Part shown: one piece after another, positions 9,464 through 17,234 of the stretch
Numbering within the stretch: position 1 is the first letter of the stretch
Layout: the number at the start of each line of letters is the position of its first letter
From: Tetmemena sp. SeJ-2015
Lineage: Eukaryota; Ciliophora; Spirotrichea; Sporadotrichida; Oxytrichidae
Reading direction: 5' to 3'
Length of the DNA: 20,301 bases
Assembly (NCBI GenBank): GCA_027382625.1
Contig: JAJKFJ010024093.1
Span: 1-20,301, forward strand
Program-made: the position numbers and the translations under genes
Notes under the pieces: generated by a model
Databases searched by the model: none
The model's input: the letters and a program-made list of their open reading frames with translations, nothing else
Told to the model about the DNA's origin: nothing

Positions 9464-11789
9464 TCAAGCAAGAAATAAAGGAGTTGAATATAAAGATAAA
9501 GCAACTGTGTGCGTTTCAGATGTAACTTTCGTTGATTGCCTTCTATTAATGCTCATTTTGGAAGCTGCCTCTATCTTTTTAGCATACATAAAATGATGTT
9601 AATGATCGTAATAAATATTTAGTTGCATTTTGAAGTATCTAGTGACCATAAATAAACCGCGTAGTTATCCAGATATAATTAATTTAAATCTTAAGCATTG
9701 ATAAATTTTAATTGATAGACTGTAAAAAAGCCTGTTGATGTGGATTTCATAAAGGGGTTGTGTTGATTGGGAGCAGGAGCGTAAACTGATATGGCTCCAT
9801 CAATACAGTATTGTCCACTGGTCAATAATTACACTTACTCCTTGGCGTTCAGCCCTTTAAGAATAGTGGGGAAGTCTAAGCTTTTCAAGTAGGCAATACC
9901 ACCAGCTGCATCTTTGTTAATTTTCACAAAGAACTGCTTCTAAACTCAAAGCTCAAACTTAATTCAATTTAAAATTAGACTCAAGTTTATTGTTTGAAGT
10001 AGTTCTCCACATAAAAGCATTAGGAACATGCGTAGTAGTAGTTATTGCTCATATAGTCTTAGGAAACAGTTCCATTTAAATAATCAAAGAATTTATTTAT
10101 TTAATCATTTGAGGAGACAAGCATGAAATGGTTCATTTCTTGAAAATTGTCTTGTAAAGCAGTCGCCAAGAACAAAGCGTACTGCTCGCAGAGCTTATCT
10201 GAAGTTCTAAAGTAAAGTAAAGTAAAAGTAAAGTAAAATTTAGGGAATAAATATAATAATCAATTTTAAAACCAGCTCTTATTACAGTACTAGTACTAAT
10301 ATCGAATTACTATCCTATGTAAAGATGGCTTTAGTTTATATTTTGTAGGGATAACTTCAACTCAGTGGGCAACCACTAACATTAAAATTTTTCATACTAT
10401 CTGAAGTTCTATTTTTATATTTTATTCAAAAAATCATTAGAGATGACTAATCAATATCTATTGATGTAATTGTAATGGTTGATGAAATTTTGGATGTTGT
10501 TCATTTGGTTTTAAGTGAATTCCTAGCCGATAAATAAAAAAGATGAGTTTGTAGCGTTGCAAGAAACTTCTAATGGTAGGTTCATATAGCAACTGTGTAT
10601 TCTTCCAGTGGCTACAAATAAATTATCATTAATAGGCAAATGCATATAATTCGGCTTAAATTAGCAGTTTTTAATATGTTGTAGGCACTTTCAACAGTCA
10701 GACTTGCTGAAAATAAGGTCATCAGATAAACTTAAACTATAACAGTTAGAACTTTTAATTAAAACTGAGGCACCTGAAAATCTAGTCCTGAAAAAGCTTT
10801 CTTCAGCAGTGATTTAAATAAACTCGAATTTAAATTATATAATAAAGCGAGCGTTTCAAGATCTGCGGCTCTCCACATGCCATCGCAACCGTATTATCCA
10901 TCAGGCCATCTTTGAGCATTAGAGCCACTCAACATGTCTCCATACCAGCGAGAGTTATTCTCGCAAACACTTATCATAATTATAATATTTACTTATTATT
11001 ATAACACAACAATGAATTGATTGCTGTTGTCGCAGTATGCGGTGAAATTAGAGACAAGAGCCTCTAGTTAGGTATCATTCACGGTATCTATTCCTTTCTT
11101 GGCTCTTGTAATTAAGTACAGCAAGTGGAAAGAATCCTTCACAGATTAGGCAAACAAAGATAAAGATAATATATAGAGGCATTCTAAGTATATAGTTTGA
11201 TACATTATTGCTCTACTCCGTATGTTTCTTAGAAATTCGCAGTTAGATCTGCCGTCCTAAATAAAAATATGCCTTAATCTAATTTTCTTCATATCATTTG
11301 AAATATTTCATGTTATCCTAGATTTATTTTAAAGAGAGAATTGACTAAATAAATTTTAAGAAGTGAATAAAATAATCATGTCCAGTTTCTGAGTAGGTAG
11401 AGAGACTTTTCAATGTTATTCAAAGAGTAGTACTGCTGGGTGAGTGAAGTGGCTTCAGGATACAGTGCAGCGAAGCCTGAGGCAGATATGTATCTAACAA
11501 TATCTCCATCAAAAACTTTAATAAAAACTATACCTTAAATTATTTTTTTAACTTATATCTAAGCTGCGAGATCTGAACTATAAACTCTCTAAAGAGCAAG
11601 TGCGGGAGTGTAAAAGACAGGAATATAGTTAGTAAGGTTAGCGATTTCAAAAAGAGCTCTCATGCCTTTATTTGTGTAGTCTAAAATGTCATCATCAGAA
11701 AGTCCACTTAGCGAAGGGAGCAAACCTGCTCTGCAAGTAAGAACTGAAGCAAGGATAATTAAAGGAATCAAGTAGAATTGACTCTTCAT
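9464..11789 (-). CDS. Secreted Cys-containing protein, paralog C, heavily interrupted by IESs
   Basis: Starts at ATG 11789 with the signal peptide MKSQFYLIPLIILASVLTC, minus strand. Removing the thirteen proposed IESs (760 bp) leaves 522 codons ending at TGA 9464-9466. Family blocks, in order: YISASGFAALYPE, a QQCIKLYTQNA Cys region, FTAYCDNSNQF, SLTVESAYNILK, LSHWKNTQLLYEPTIRSF, KLCEQYALFLATALQDN and YYYACSQCF, all matching paralogs A and B. About one third of the germline length is IES, far more than in the other two copies. Function unknown. The C-terminal 70 residues have no good match to the paralogs, and an alternative stop at 9553-9555 is reached if the 14-bp IES near 9700 is not removed. 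The gene ends only about 50 bp before the bL20m start on the same strand. Confidence 0.75.
9697..9710 (-). other. Probable IES, 14 bp, pointer ATTGATA
   Basis: ATTGATA repeats at 9697-9703 and 9711-9717. Deletion places a Cys where both paralogs have their last Cys and moves the stop to 9464. Confidence 0.55.
9931..9995 (-). other. IES, 65 bp, pointer GAA
   Basis: GAA repeats at 9931-9933 and 9996-9998. Deletion avoids a TGA and gives CFYVENYFFVKINKD, aligned with the paralogs. Three TTGAG-like copies lie inside. Confidence 0.68.
10081..10101 (-). other. Possible in-frame IES, 21 bp, pointer TAATC
   Basis: TAATC repeats at 10081-10085 and 10102-10106 around an A/T-only core. Removal keeps frame and shortens a loop longer than in both paralogs. 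Confidence 0.5.
10196..10397 (-). other. IES, 202 bp, with a 14-bp pointer
   Basis: The 14-bp sequence TATCTGAAGTTCTA occurs at 10196-10209 and 10398-10411. The segment between is AT-rich, has stops in all frames and holds a pentamer tandem repeat. Deletion, with that of the adjacent 49-bp IES, gives NYINRTSDKLCEQYALFL, aligned with the paralogs. Confidence 0.75.
10209..10238. repeat. Tandem repeat (AAAGT)n inside the 202-bp IES
   Basis: About five to six copies of AAAGT with one extra A. It lies wholly in proposed germline-only DNA and encodes nothing. Confidence 0.9.
10408..10456 (-). other. IES, 49 bp, pointer TCTATT
   Basis: TCTATT repeats at 10408-10413 and 10457-10462. Its pointer overlaps the 14-bp pointer of the next IES by four bases, leaving at most a 16-bp segment between them. 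Confidence 0.68.
10516..10543 (-). other. IES, 28 bp, pointer TGA (plus-strand letters)
   Basis: TGA repeats at 10516-10518 and 10544-10546, plus strand. Removal switches from the FLQRYKL frame to the MNNIQNFINHYNYI frame. The pointer is short, so the exact edges are uncertain. Confidence 0.5.
10610..10652 (-). other. IES, 43 bp, pointer GGCT
   Basis: GGCT repeats at 10610-10613 and 10653-10656. Deletion produces LSHWKNTQLLYEPTIRSF, matching LDAWQDVQDTYGQRLRIVF of paralog A. Confidence 0.75.
10707..10787 (-). other. IES, 81 bp, pointer CTGAAAA present three times
   Basis: CTGAAAA at 10707-10713, 10774-10780 and 10788-10794. Only removal between the outer copies gives the correct frame (KKAFSASLTVESAY); one 81-bp or successive 14- and 67-bp excisions give the same product. 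Confidence 0.75.
10819..10842 (-). other. Possible in-frame IES, 24 bp, pointer TAAA
   Basis: TAAA repeats at 10819-10822 and 10843-10846 in a very AT-rich stretch. Removal keeps frame and brings the block length closer to the paralogs. Confidence 0.45.
10966..11007 (-). other. In-frame IES, 42 bp, pointer AACA
   Basis: AACA repeats at 10966-10969 and 11008-11011 around an almost pure A/T segment without TGA in frame. Removal gives CDNSNQFIVCENNSRWYG. Confidence 0.6.
11148..11176 (-). other. IES, 29 bp, pointer AGGCA
   Basis: AGGCA repeats at 11148-11152 and 11177-11181. Deletion joins CIKLYTQNA to QSVKDSFHLLYLI and avoids a TGA. Confidence 0.75.
11254..11379 (-). other. IES, 126 bp, pointer GTCC
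   Basis: GTCC repeats at 11254-11257 and 11380-11383 around AT-rich DNA with in-frame TGAs. Deletion gives LRNWTADLTANFQETYG, placing the following Cys in line with paralog A. Confidence 0.75.
11514..11549 (-). other. In-frame IES, 36 bp, pointer AACTT
   Basis: AACTT repeats at 11514-11518 and 11550-11554 around an A/T-rich core. Removal gives AAQIQVFDGDIVRYISASGF, the same spacing as in paralog A. Confidence 0.68.
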
Positions 11790-11956
11790 TATTTATATTA
11801 TAAAATTAATGTGATCAGTTTGTTTACCTATCTTTTATTCACCATATGCTGTTGAGTAGAAGACTCTATGCAATAAATACTTCTCTATTTTATGAATAAC
11901 ACGATAGAGCTTTACTCGAAAGCAATTTCTAGTTATAATAAATAATTTAATAAAGA

Positions 11957-12899
11957 ATGTTATCTTCAATGGCTGCAGCCTACCTCAAGAGGAACCAAGC
12001 AAGAGTAGGTCTTCATTCTTTCAATAATTGTATGGGTCTCTAATATTGCTTATAGATGCTGACCTCTTTGCCAAGAGCTGGTATTCATTCAATCACCCAG
12101 GTTGTGGATGCTTCAAATGAGACTCCCGTCACTGTTTACGAATCCCCAGAGTACTTTGGTATGTAAATCACTAGCTCTATCCGACTATAATGACGATAGT
12201 TCCAAACTTATTGATGAAATATAGGCTTCAAGGACGCAAACAGAAACAGAGATTGGGCAAGTGGAGTTATCGCAAGTGAGCACAAGGCCAAGTTCTTCTC
12301 TCTCATTCCTTTCTTCGTGGAAGCTGTAAGTGTATTTTGAAATGTATAGCAGAAATTTAACTTGGTTTTATAGATCGGCACTCCCAAATACTTCGTCTTA
12401 AAGATGGAGCTTCTTCCTCAGAGCAAGTAAGGTTAAGTTAGAATAAGCATCATCTATACTACTTCAACATTAAATGTGCTTAAAATTGGAGGAGTGTATG
12501 AAATCAATGTGCCCATCGAGCAGTGGATCCCAGTGACTCCCTATGACTACTACGGTGCACAGACAATCCTTCATTTCAAGCAGCATCAAACTCTTGATCT
12601 CGACATGATCTATGCTAACCATGTAACAAAGGAGATGTACCTCTTCGATAAGAAAGGACAATGGAAAGATGATCGCAATGAATTTTTTTTCGCTTTAAGT
12701 TTTAAGTCATGATATATGTTAAAGGCTATCACTTGAAAAGACCTACAACGAGACTAACTGGTATGATGAGTTCTTTTAATAATAATTTCTGAGTCTCAGA
12801 ACAAATCGTGGAAAACATAGCAAGAAAAGAAACTTGCATTATTTAAACTCTACTCTCTTTATTTAAAGATCTATGTTAGCTATTTTTTAAAAAATATGA
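11957..12899 (+). CDS. Probable mitochondrial protein of unknown family, three introns and one IES
   Basis: ATG 11957. Removing three introns and one IES leaves 241 codons to TGA 12897-12899. The N-terminus MLSSMAAAYLKRNQARMLTS is basic, Ser/Ala-rich and lacks acidic residues, as in a mitochondrial presequence. The body has recognisable but unassigned conserved-looking blocks: a VTVYESPEYFGFKDANRNRD stretch, HKAKFFSLIPFFVEAIGTPK, NVPIEQWIPVTPYDYYGAQ and DLDMIYANHVTKEMYLFDKK. A ciliate-specific respiratory-complex or mitoribosome component is possible, but that is inference. The C-terminus is weak: after NWYDEFF the frame runs through three TAA codons into AT-rich DNA, so the true stop may be earlier, around 12775-12790, if another small IES is present. 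Confidence 0.65.
12005..12055 (+). other. Probable spliceosomal intron 1, 51 bp
   Basis: GTAGGT start and TATAG end. Its length is a multiple of three and it has no TGA, so frame does not test it. The TATAG end matches the other two introns of this gene, and removal tidies the presequence. Confidence 0.6.
12159..12224 (+). other. Spliceosomal intron 2, 66 bp
   Basis: GTATGT start and ATATAG end, with an in-frame TGA inside. Splicing gives EYFGFKDANRNRDW. No convincing flanking repeat, so an intron rather than an IES. Confidence 0.82.
12326..12373 (+). other. Spliceosomal intron 3, 48 bp
   Basis: GTAAGT start and TTATAG end, with a TGA inside. Splicing gives FFVEAIGTPKYFVL in open frame. Confidence 0.85.
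12679..12733 (+). other. IES, 55 bp, pointer TGAA
   Basis: TGAA repeats at 12679-12682 and 12734-12737 around a T-rich core with a TGA in frame. Deletion joins WKDDRNE to KTYNETNWYDEFF. Confidence 0.72.
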
Positions 12900-13305
12900 A
12901 CAGAGCAAGTCACTCAGACTTAATGTGCTTAAATTTTTATGTGTCAGTAAAGATGAGGGAGTTTACCATGAAGAGCTATCTCTCGTATATTTTTATATGA
13001 TGAGTTCTACACAATTAACTTCTGAGTTAATAAAAATTATTGGCCTAAATTAAGAAAAACTTAATAAAAAGTAGAGGCTCTTAATTATCAGAGTCAAAGA
13101 GGAGTCTAACGAGCTAAATAATATACTAGTGCCTTTTTTAGGATGCTGATAATTACCAACCCTTTTTAAAAATGCATTAAAATATTATTTCAACCTTGAA
13201 TTTCATTTACTACACAACCACATTTAATTAAACTCATTTTCATTTTGATACACACATTGCAGGAATTAAGTTTATCAAAGTTTTAAATACAAGCGATATT
13301 TTTAA
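12900..13305. other. Noncoding AT-rich intergenic region
   Basis: No gene that I can support. A short coding-like patch lies near 12950-12990 (KDEGVYHEELSLVY in one plus frame) but cannot be joined to a neighbour. The rest is AT-rich, with no hairpin or long repeat noticed. It should contain the 3' end of the upstream gene and the promoter of the next. Confidence 0.5.
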
Positions 13306-15355
13306 ATGAGTCTGAGACAACCAAGGAACCACAAATTTTAACCTCAACTTCATCAGAGTAGAAAAGGCTTTTCAAAGCCTTAGCAAGGTTTTGAACCCTT
13401 TGAAGAGGACTATCACTATGATGACAGATTCAACACCCCAAAGAGATCTATATGCCAAGACAGCGGCAAGAAGATCAACGATAGTTAAGCACACTTTTTC
13501 ACTCCTCCATCCTCAAGCACCCTTTTTGCTTCCACCAAACTTCAAGACTCAAGCAAAAACTACAAGAACGAGACTAACTTCTCATGCGTTTAAGATGCTA
13601 GTAGTTCACTCTTTGTTCGGCCCAACAACTTTTCTTAGATTTTTCACAGGGATGAATTCTCCTTATCAAAAGAAGAGTTTTCTCAATACCATCATCCATC
13701 TTACTACTAGAGAAACTTCGATGACTCTGAAACTATGGGAAATTTTCATGGGAATAAGAGTAGATTCTCAAGAGAAACTCTTTCAGGTCAAGATATGCAT
13801 CACCGTGATGAGTATCAGCGAGAGGACTCATATAATTTTGAACAACCACAGTCGCTTGAATTGAGTTAAAATCAGAAAGAGAGAATCGAAGCCCTTGAGA
13901 GGCAGATTTAAAGCATCATCTATCCTCAACCACCTCTTTCAGCTCTAAAACTTTTTGAGCAGGAGCAGTACCAGATTTTGAGTATGAAGATGCCCCATCT
14001 CTCAGACTTTGAACTACTTGACTTCATCAGCAATTTGTGGAGGTTCAAGCTTTCATTTAATTAGAAGGATGAGTACTACAGGTAGGTGAAGTTCGAGCGC
14101 TAGATCTATCTCTAAAAACTTGAGGATTCCGTGATGAGAAAGAATGACCTTAGAATGAGGATTCAAGAGATCAAAGATGAGAGTTTGCGACTCTAATCTC
14201 AGCAAGCTTTCATTTCAAACTTGTAAAGCTCACTTGACATTTCAAGCAAACCATTTGTGAGGAACTCAAGAGGTTTTTCGAACTCCAACAAAAGTGAGAA
14301 CTCTTACTAGTCGAGCAACTAATTCAAACCAAAGTTTGAAGTTTCAAAAGAAGCAAGCAATCGCTTCAGAGAAGACTAAGTCTATCAAAACCCTGATTCT
14401 TTCAAAAAAGACTTGAGATACGAGGCTTAGTAAGAAGATCTCAACTGCAAGCTTTCCTAAGACGACGAAAACTTCTCAGACCAAGAGAAGTTCAAGGGTA
14501 TCAAGAGAGTCTTTAGTTCTTTAGACAAACTTGAAAAGACTCACTACAAGTCGGCTTTTGAACTCTATTGCATCGATCAGAGAACTCAAACACTAGCTAA
14601 CTCTCCATCAGCTTCTTCTAATGCAAACCCAAATTCTGAGATTACGGCCCCTACTGAACTCAAGAAGCTCAGAAATGAAGAGCGAAGGCTTAAAGGCAAG
14701 AGTGAGATTGACAAATTGAAGAAACAGTGGGAAAAAGTTGACAAAAGCGAGAAGTTTCTCTATGAGCAGATGAGCAAAGCTGATCAACACAGAGCTAATT
14801 ATCTTGCAAAGCTGCAAAAAATAAAAGGCAACCTTGTTGAGAGTTTCCCAGAGTTTTCAAATGATCTCAACCTTTTTACTGTCAAAGAGGAACACACTCA
14901 TCAAGATTTTAAATTTTAACCTTCGCAGAGGATTTTGAAGCACAAGATGCAAAGAATCTAGTTGAGAGAGGACTAGTAGTAACTAGAAAGAGTTCTTGAG
15001 GAAAGTGAAGAGGACTTGATTTCTCAAAGCTCTTTTGAGGAACAGCTGAGGTCAGAGGCACTTTTGCTGCTCTCGAAGAATGAGAATGACCAAGGGTGTC
15101 AATTGAAGAGAAGTGGGAAAACTTTCAAACCTACGCGGTATGAACCAAAGTCAAAGAGTCTTGGAGGATTCTCATAAGCTTCAAATGAAAACCCTGACTC
15201 ATAGAAAGGAGAGAGCTAGGGTCAATTGAAGATTGTGAGGAGATTTGAGGCGACTGAGAAAATTATTTGAAATCCACCTAGTCAGTTTTGGGTGTGCACA
15301 GATTCAAAGAGGGCTTGAAAATTTAAGTTTGAGTCCCGATGAGAGCTTAAGCTGA
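13306..15355 (+). CDS. Coiled-coil protein, long nearly uninterrupted frame
   Basis: ATG 13306 opens a frame without TGA for 654 codons to 15268-15270, which is highly unlikely by chance. Stopping there gives 654 residues; using a possible 22-bp IES over that TGA gives 675 residues ending at tandem TGAs 15353-15358, the end used here. The N-terminal 200 residues are rich in Ser, Asn, Phe and Asp and look disordered. Then come alternating coiled-coil segments: about 13870-14220 (ERIEALERQIQSII onward) and 14640-14850 (ELKKLRNEERRLKGKSEIDK and QWEKVDKSEKFLYEQMSKAD). Acidic/basic sequence follows from 14940. No signal peptide or membrane segment. No family recognised; a structural or cytoskeletal role is inference. 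Confidence 0.75.
15243..15264 (+). other. Tentative IES, 22 bp, pointer ATTTGA
   Basis: ATTTGA repeats at 15243-15248 and 15265-15270. Deletion removes the first TGA and extends the frame by about 28 codons to two adjacent TGAs. The insert is less AT-rich than the others. Confidence 0.4.
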
Positions 15356-15578
15356 TGACTTTCATCATGGAAAATGAAGCATCTATGATCATTCTGATCT
15401 TTGACTTAAATTAATTTTGCTAATTTTGATTTACTGATACATCAAAGGGTTCAAATTATTCATGCTAATAATAATTCAACGAATAAATTCTAAAGAATTC
15501 AATAGGTCTGTTGAATGAAGAATGCATCATTTCCATCCTTCCTAGCTCCTAAATAATCATTCATAATTAAACAATCTT

Positions 15579-17019
15579 TCAGTTTTAAATTTTTTATTCA
15601 TCCATCTGGATATCAATAGTTCCAGCGTTCACATGTCTCTTACTCTTACCAGCTGATAGCCCCAATCATAAAATCTTGGACAATTTAATAATCTGTATTC
15701 AATTATAAATGAAAGCACTGAGTCTGTCTCCACCTTAGGAATTGGCCAAGATGTCAGCAATCTGATTGAGAACCTCTGTGGCGACTTCATTTCCGCAGAC
15801 TTGAGGCTAGGCAAGTGCGTTGGCAATAAATTCGTCTACAGAGCTAAGAGTTTGAAAGTACATGTCCTTCTCATCCTCGAGTTCCTTGGCCTGAAGTGCC
15901 TTGATGCTCAGCTATTCTTCTACTGCATGAAGTCTGTCATTTTTCTCATTCAGCTCCGCTTGCATCCTCTCAACTTAGAACATTAAGAATATTCTACAAA
16001 TGTTTAAACTTGTTGCTGAAGTTGCTGCAAGGCCTGGTTGTTGACTTCAAGGTCTGAAAGTGAGTGCTTTCTCTTCATTCCAAAGTCTCCACCTCCGGTT
16101 CTCGCGGAATTCTGCTGATTGGCATGATACACCATGGAGTTGGCCACTTTGTTCGTGAGATTGTTGAATGGGGAAGTAGCAGACACTGAAACTTAAAGTG
16201 TTTTCTTGGGTGCAGTAGCATTTGTCGTAGAATACAATTTTAAGCTATAAGTATTTATCATAGAGGTGTTGTGAGCAGCAGTAGAGGGTTTGGCATGAGG
16301 AGCCTTGCCACCTGGTTCGCCAATCAGATAAAGATCGGCGCCCTTTCTTCTGCCGACTGCATCATATTCATCACCTCTGTTGTTGATATCCCAGTAGCGC
16401 TTGATCCACTGCATCATTTCCAAGTTGTCCTGGTACTTTGCTTTCATAAGCTTGGTGGGCTATTATCAAAATTAGGCAAATCTTATATTGAGATCATAAT
16501 CTTGTAAAACTTCATATTATCTTGTAATAGAGAGCAGACTTATAGAATTTCAAATAGAGAAGGACAAAGCTTTACTAAGTGGGACGAAGATTTGGTTTGT
16601 CCAATTTTATAATATTGAGCTTACATCAACATAGCGGCCAATATTGTTCTTTTGAAAGGCGTTTTGCAAGATCTTGTAGTTGTAAGAATACTCATAGTCG
16701 TGCTTTGCATTCCAGTTCACCTTCCCCAAAAAATTATTACCCATCAAAATTATTTCTATTATATTTAAGCCCATTTGAACTGAGCCTGGATAGATGGAAT
16801 CAATGATCTGGCAATAGACTGCGCCAGTAGCACACTACTCAATCTTCTGCACATTCAACTTATTATATTTAAATGATAATGTTTGTATGAATTATTCAAC
16901 TAAGAAAGGAATGAGATTGCATTAGGAATTACCTTGAGAAGGTCATTGAGCCAGGTGAGTATCTCTGACTTGCTGACAAAGAAAGCCTAGTCCATGATGC
17001 CGATTGTATCTCCGTTCAT
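15579..17019 (-). CDS. EB1: EB1-family microtubule plus-end-tracking protein
   Basis: ATG 17019 to TGA 15579-15581, minus strand. Removing two introns and four IESs leaves 353 codons (352 residues). The N-terminal calponin-homology domain is clear: SKSEILTWLNDLLK, EQCATGAVYCQIIDSIYPGS, KVNWNAKHDYEYSYNYKILQ and AKYQDNLEMMQWIKRYWDIN, all diagnostic of EB1/MAPRE proteins. A Ser/Ala/Asn linker follows (16010-16370). Then comes the coiled-coil EB homology domain, starting QALQQLQQQVERMQAELNEK and running through DEKDMYFQTLSSVDEFI. EB1 binds growing microtubule ends and recruits partners through its C-terminal domain. The tail RHVNAGTIDIQMDE is acidic but lacks a recognisable EEY/F motif. The family is certain; the last join, near 15651-15716, is the weakest. 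Confidence 0.9.
15651..15713 (-). other. Probable IES in EB1, 63 bp, pointer AGC
   Basis: AGC repeats at 15651-15653 and 15714-15716. Removal takes out an in-frame TGA and adds a short basic-acidic tail ending at 15579. If it is not an IES, the protein ends near 15705. Confidence 0.5.
15972..16006 (-). other. IES in EB1, 35 bp, pointer AACTT
   Basis: AACTT repeats at 15972-15976 and 16007-16011 in the middle of the coiled coil. Deletion restores the heptad (QQLQQQVERMQAEL) and frame. Confidence 0.82.
16460..16624 (-). other. Probable intron in EB1, 165 bp
   Basis: On the minus strand it begins GTAAGC and ends ATAATAG. Splicing gives GRYVDPTKLMKAKYQDN, the same spacing as animal EB1. Two overlapping IESs (GTAA then AAGCTT pointers) would give VDVKLMKAKYQDN, slightly shorter. 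The intron is favoured. Confidence 0.65.
16725..16769 (-). other. IES in EB1, 45 bp, pointer CCCA
   Basis: CCCA repeats at 16725-16728 and 16770-16773. The insert is in frame and without TGA. Removal gives PGSVQMGKVNWNAK, the ungapped EB1 spacing, so 15 residues are clearly inserted. Confidence 0.78.
16853..16893 (-). other. IES in EB1, 41 bp, pointer ATTCAACT
   Basis: ATTCAACT repeats at 16853-16860 and 16894-16901. Removal, together with the adjacent intron, joins NDLLK to LNVQKIEQCATG. Confidence 0.7.
16900..16932 (-). other. Probable short intron in EB1, 33 bp
   Basis: On the minus strand it begins GTAATT and ends TTCTTAG, directly after LLK. Its terminal AG forms the first two bases of the pointer of the adjacent IES. 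One combined 74-75 bp intron or IES gives the same protein. Confidence 0.55.
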
Positions 17020-17072
17020 TTTCAATTTCAAATTTATTAGTATTATCTCGCATTTCAAGCTAAAATAGGATC

Positions 17073-17096
17073 CAAACACAAACGCAAACACAAACC
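17073..17096. repeat. Hexamer tandem repeat, CAAACA-like, four copies
   Basis: Four consecutive six-base units of CAAACN with the last base A, G, A, C. It lies upstream of the EB1 start in noncoding DNA. It is not the hypotrich telomere repeat C4A4. Confidence 0.85.
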
Positions 17097-17234
17097 TACA
17101 CCTATTTTATACTTTAAATTTCGGATAGATGAAATTATTAGAAATGAAAGGGTTTGTGTGATACTGAGTGTTAATAAATAGTACCGGATTCAAATGAGAA
17201 CATATCCTATTTAGCTGTGTTTAAATTACCTCCC

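Noticed and set aside
10707..10794. A transposon or satellite based on the CTGAAAA copies
   Set aside because: Only three 7-bp copies, unequal spacing and no terminal inverted repeats.
12470..12712. Overlapping open frames on both strands around 12470-12712
   Set aside because: The plus frame belongs to the intron-containing gene at 11957-12899; the minus frame is its shadow.
13391..13864. 157-codon plus-strand frame in another phase
   Set aside because: Shadow of the 654-codon frame starting at 13306, which has better composition and no stop.
16724..16733. CCCCAAAAAA, resembling the hypotrich telomere unit C4A4
   Set aside because: A single unit inside an IES of the EB1 gene; no second unit, so chance is sufficient.
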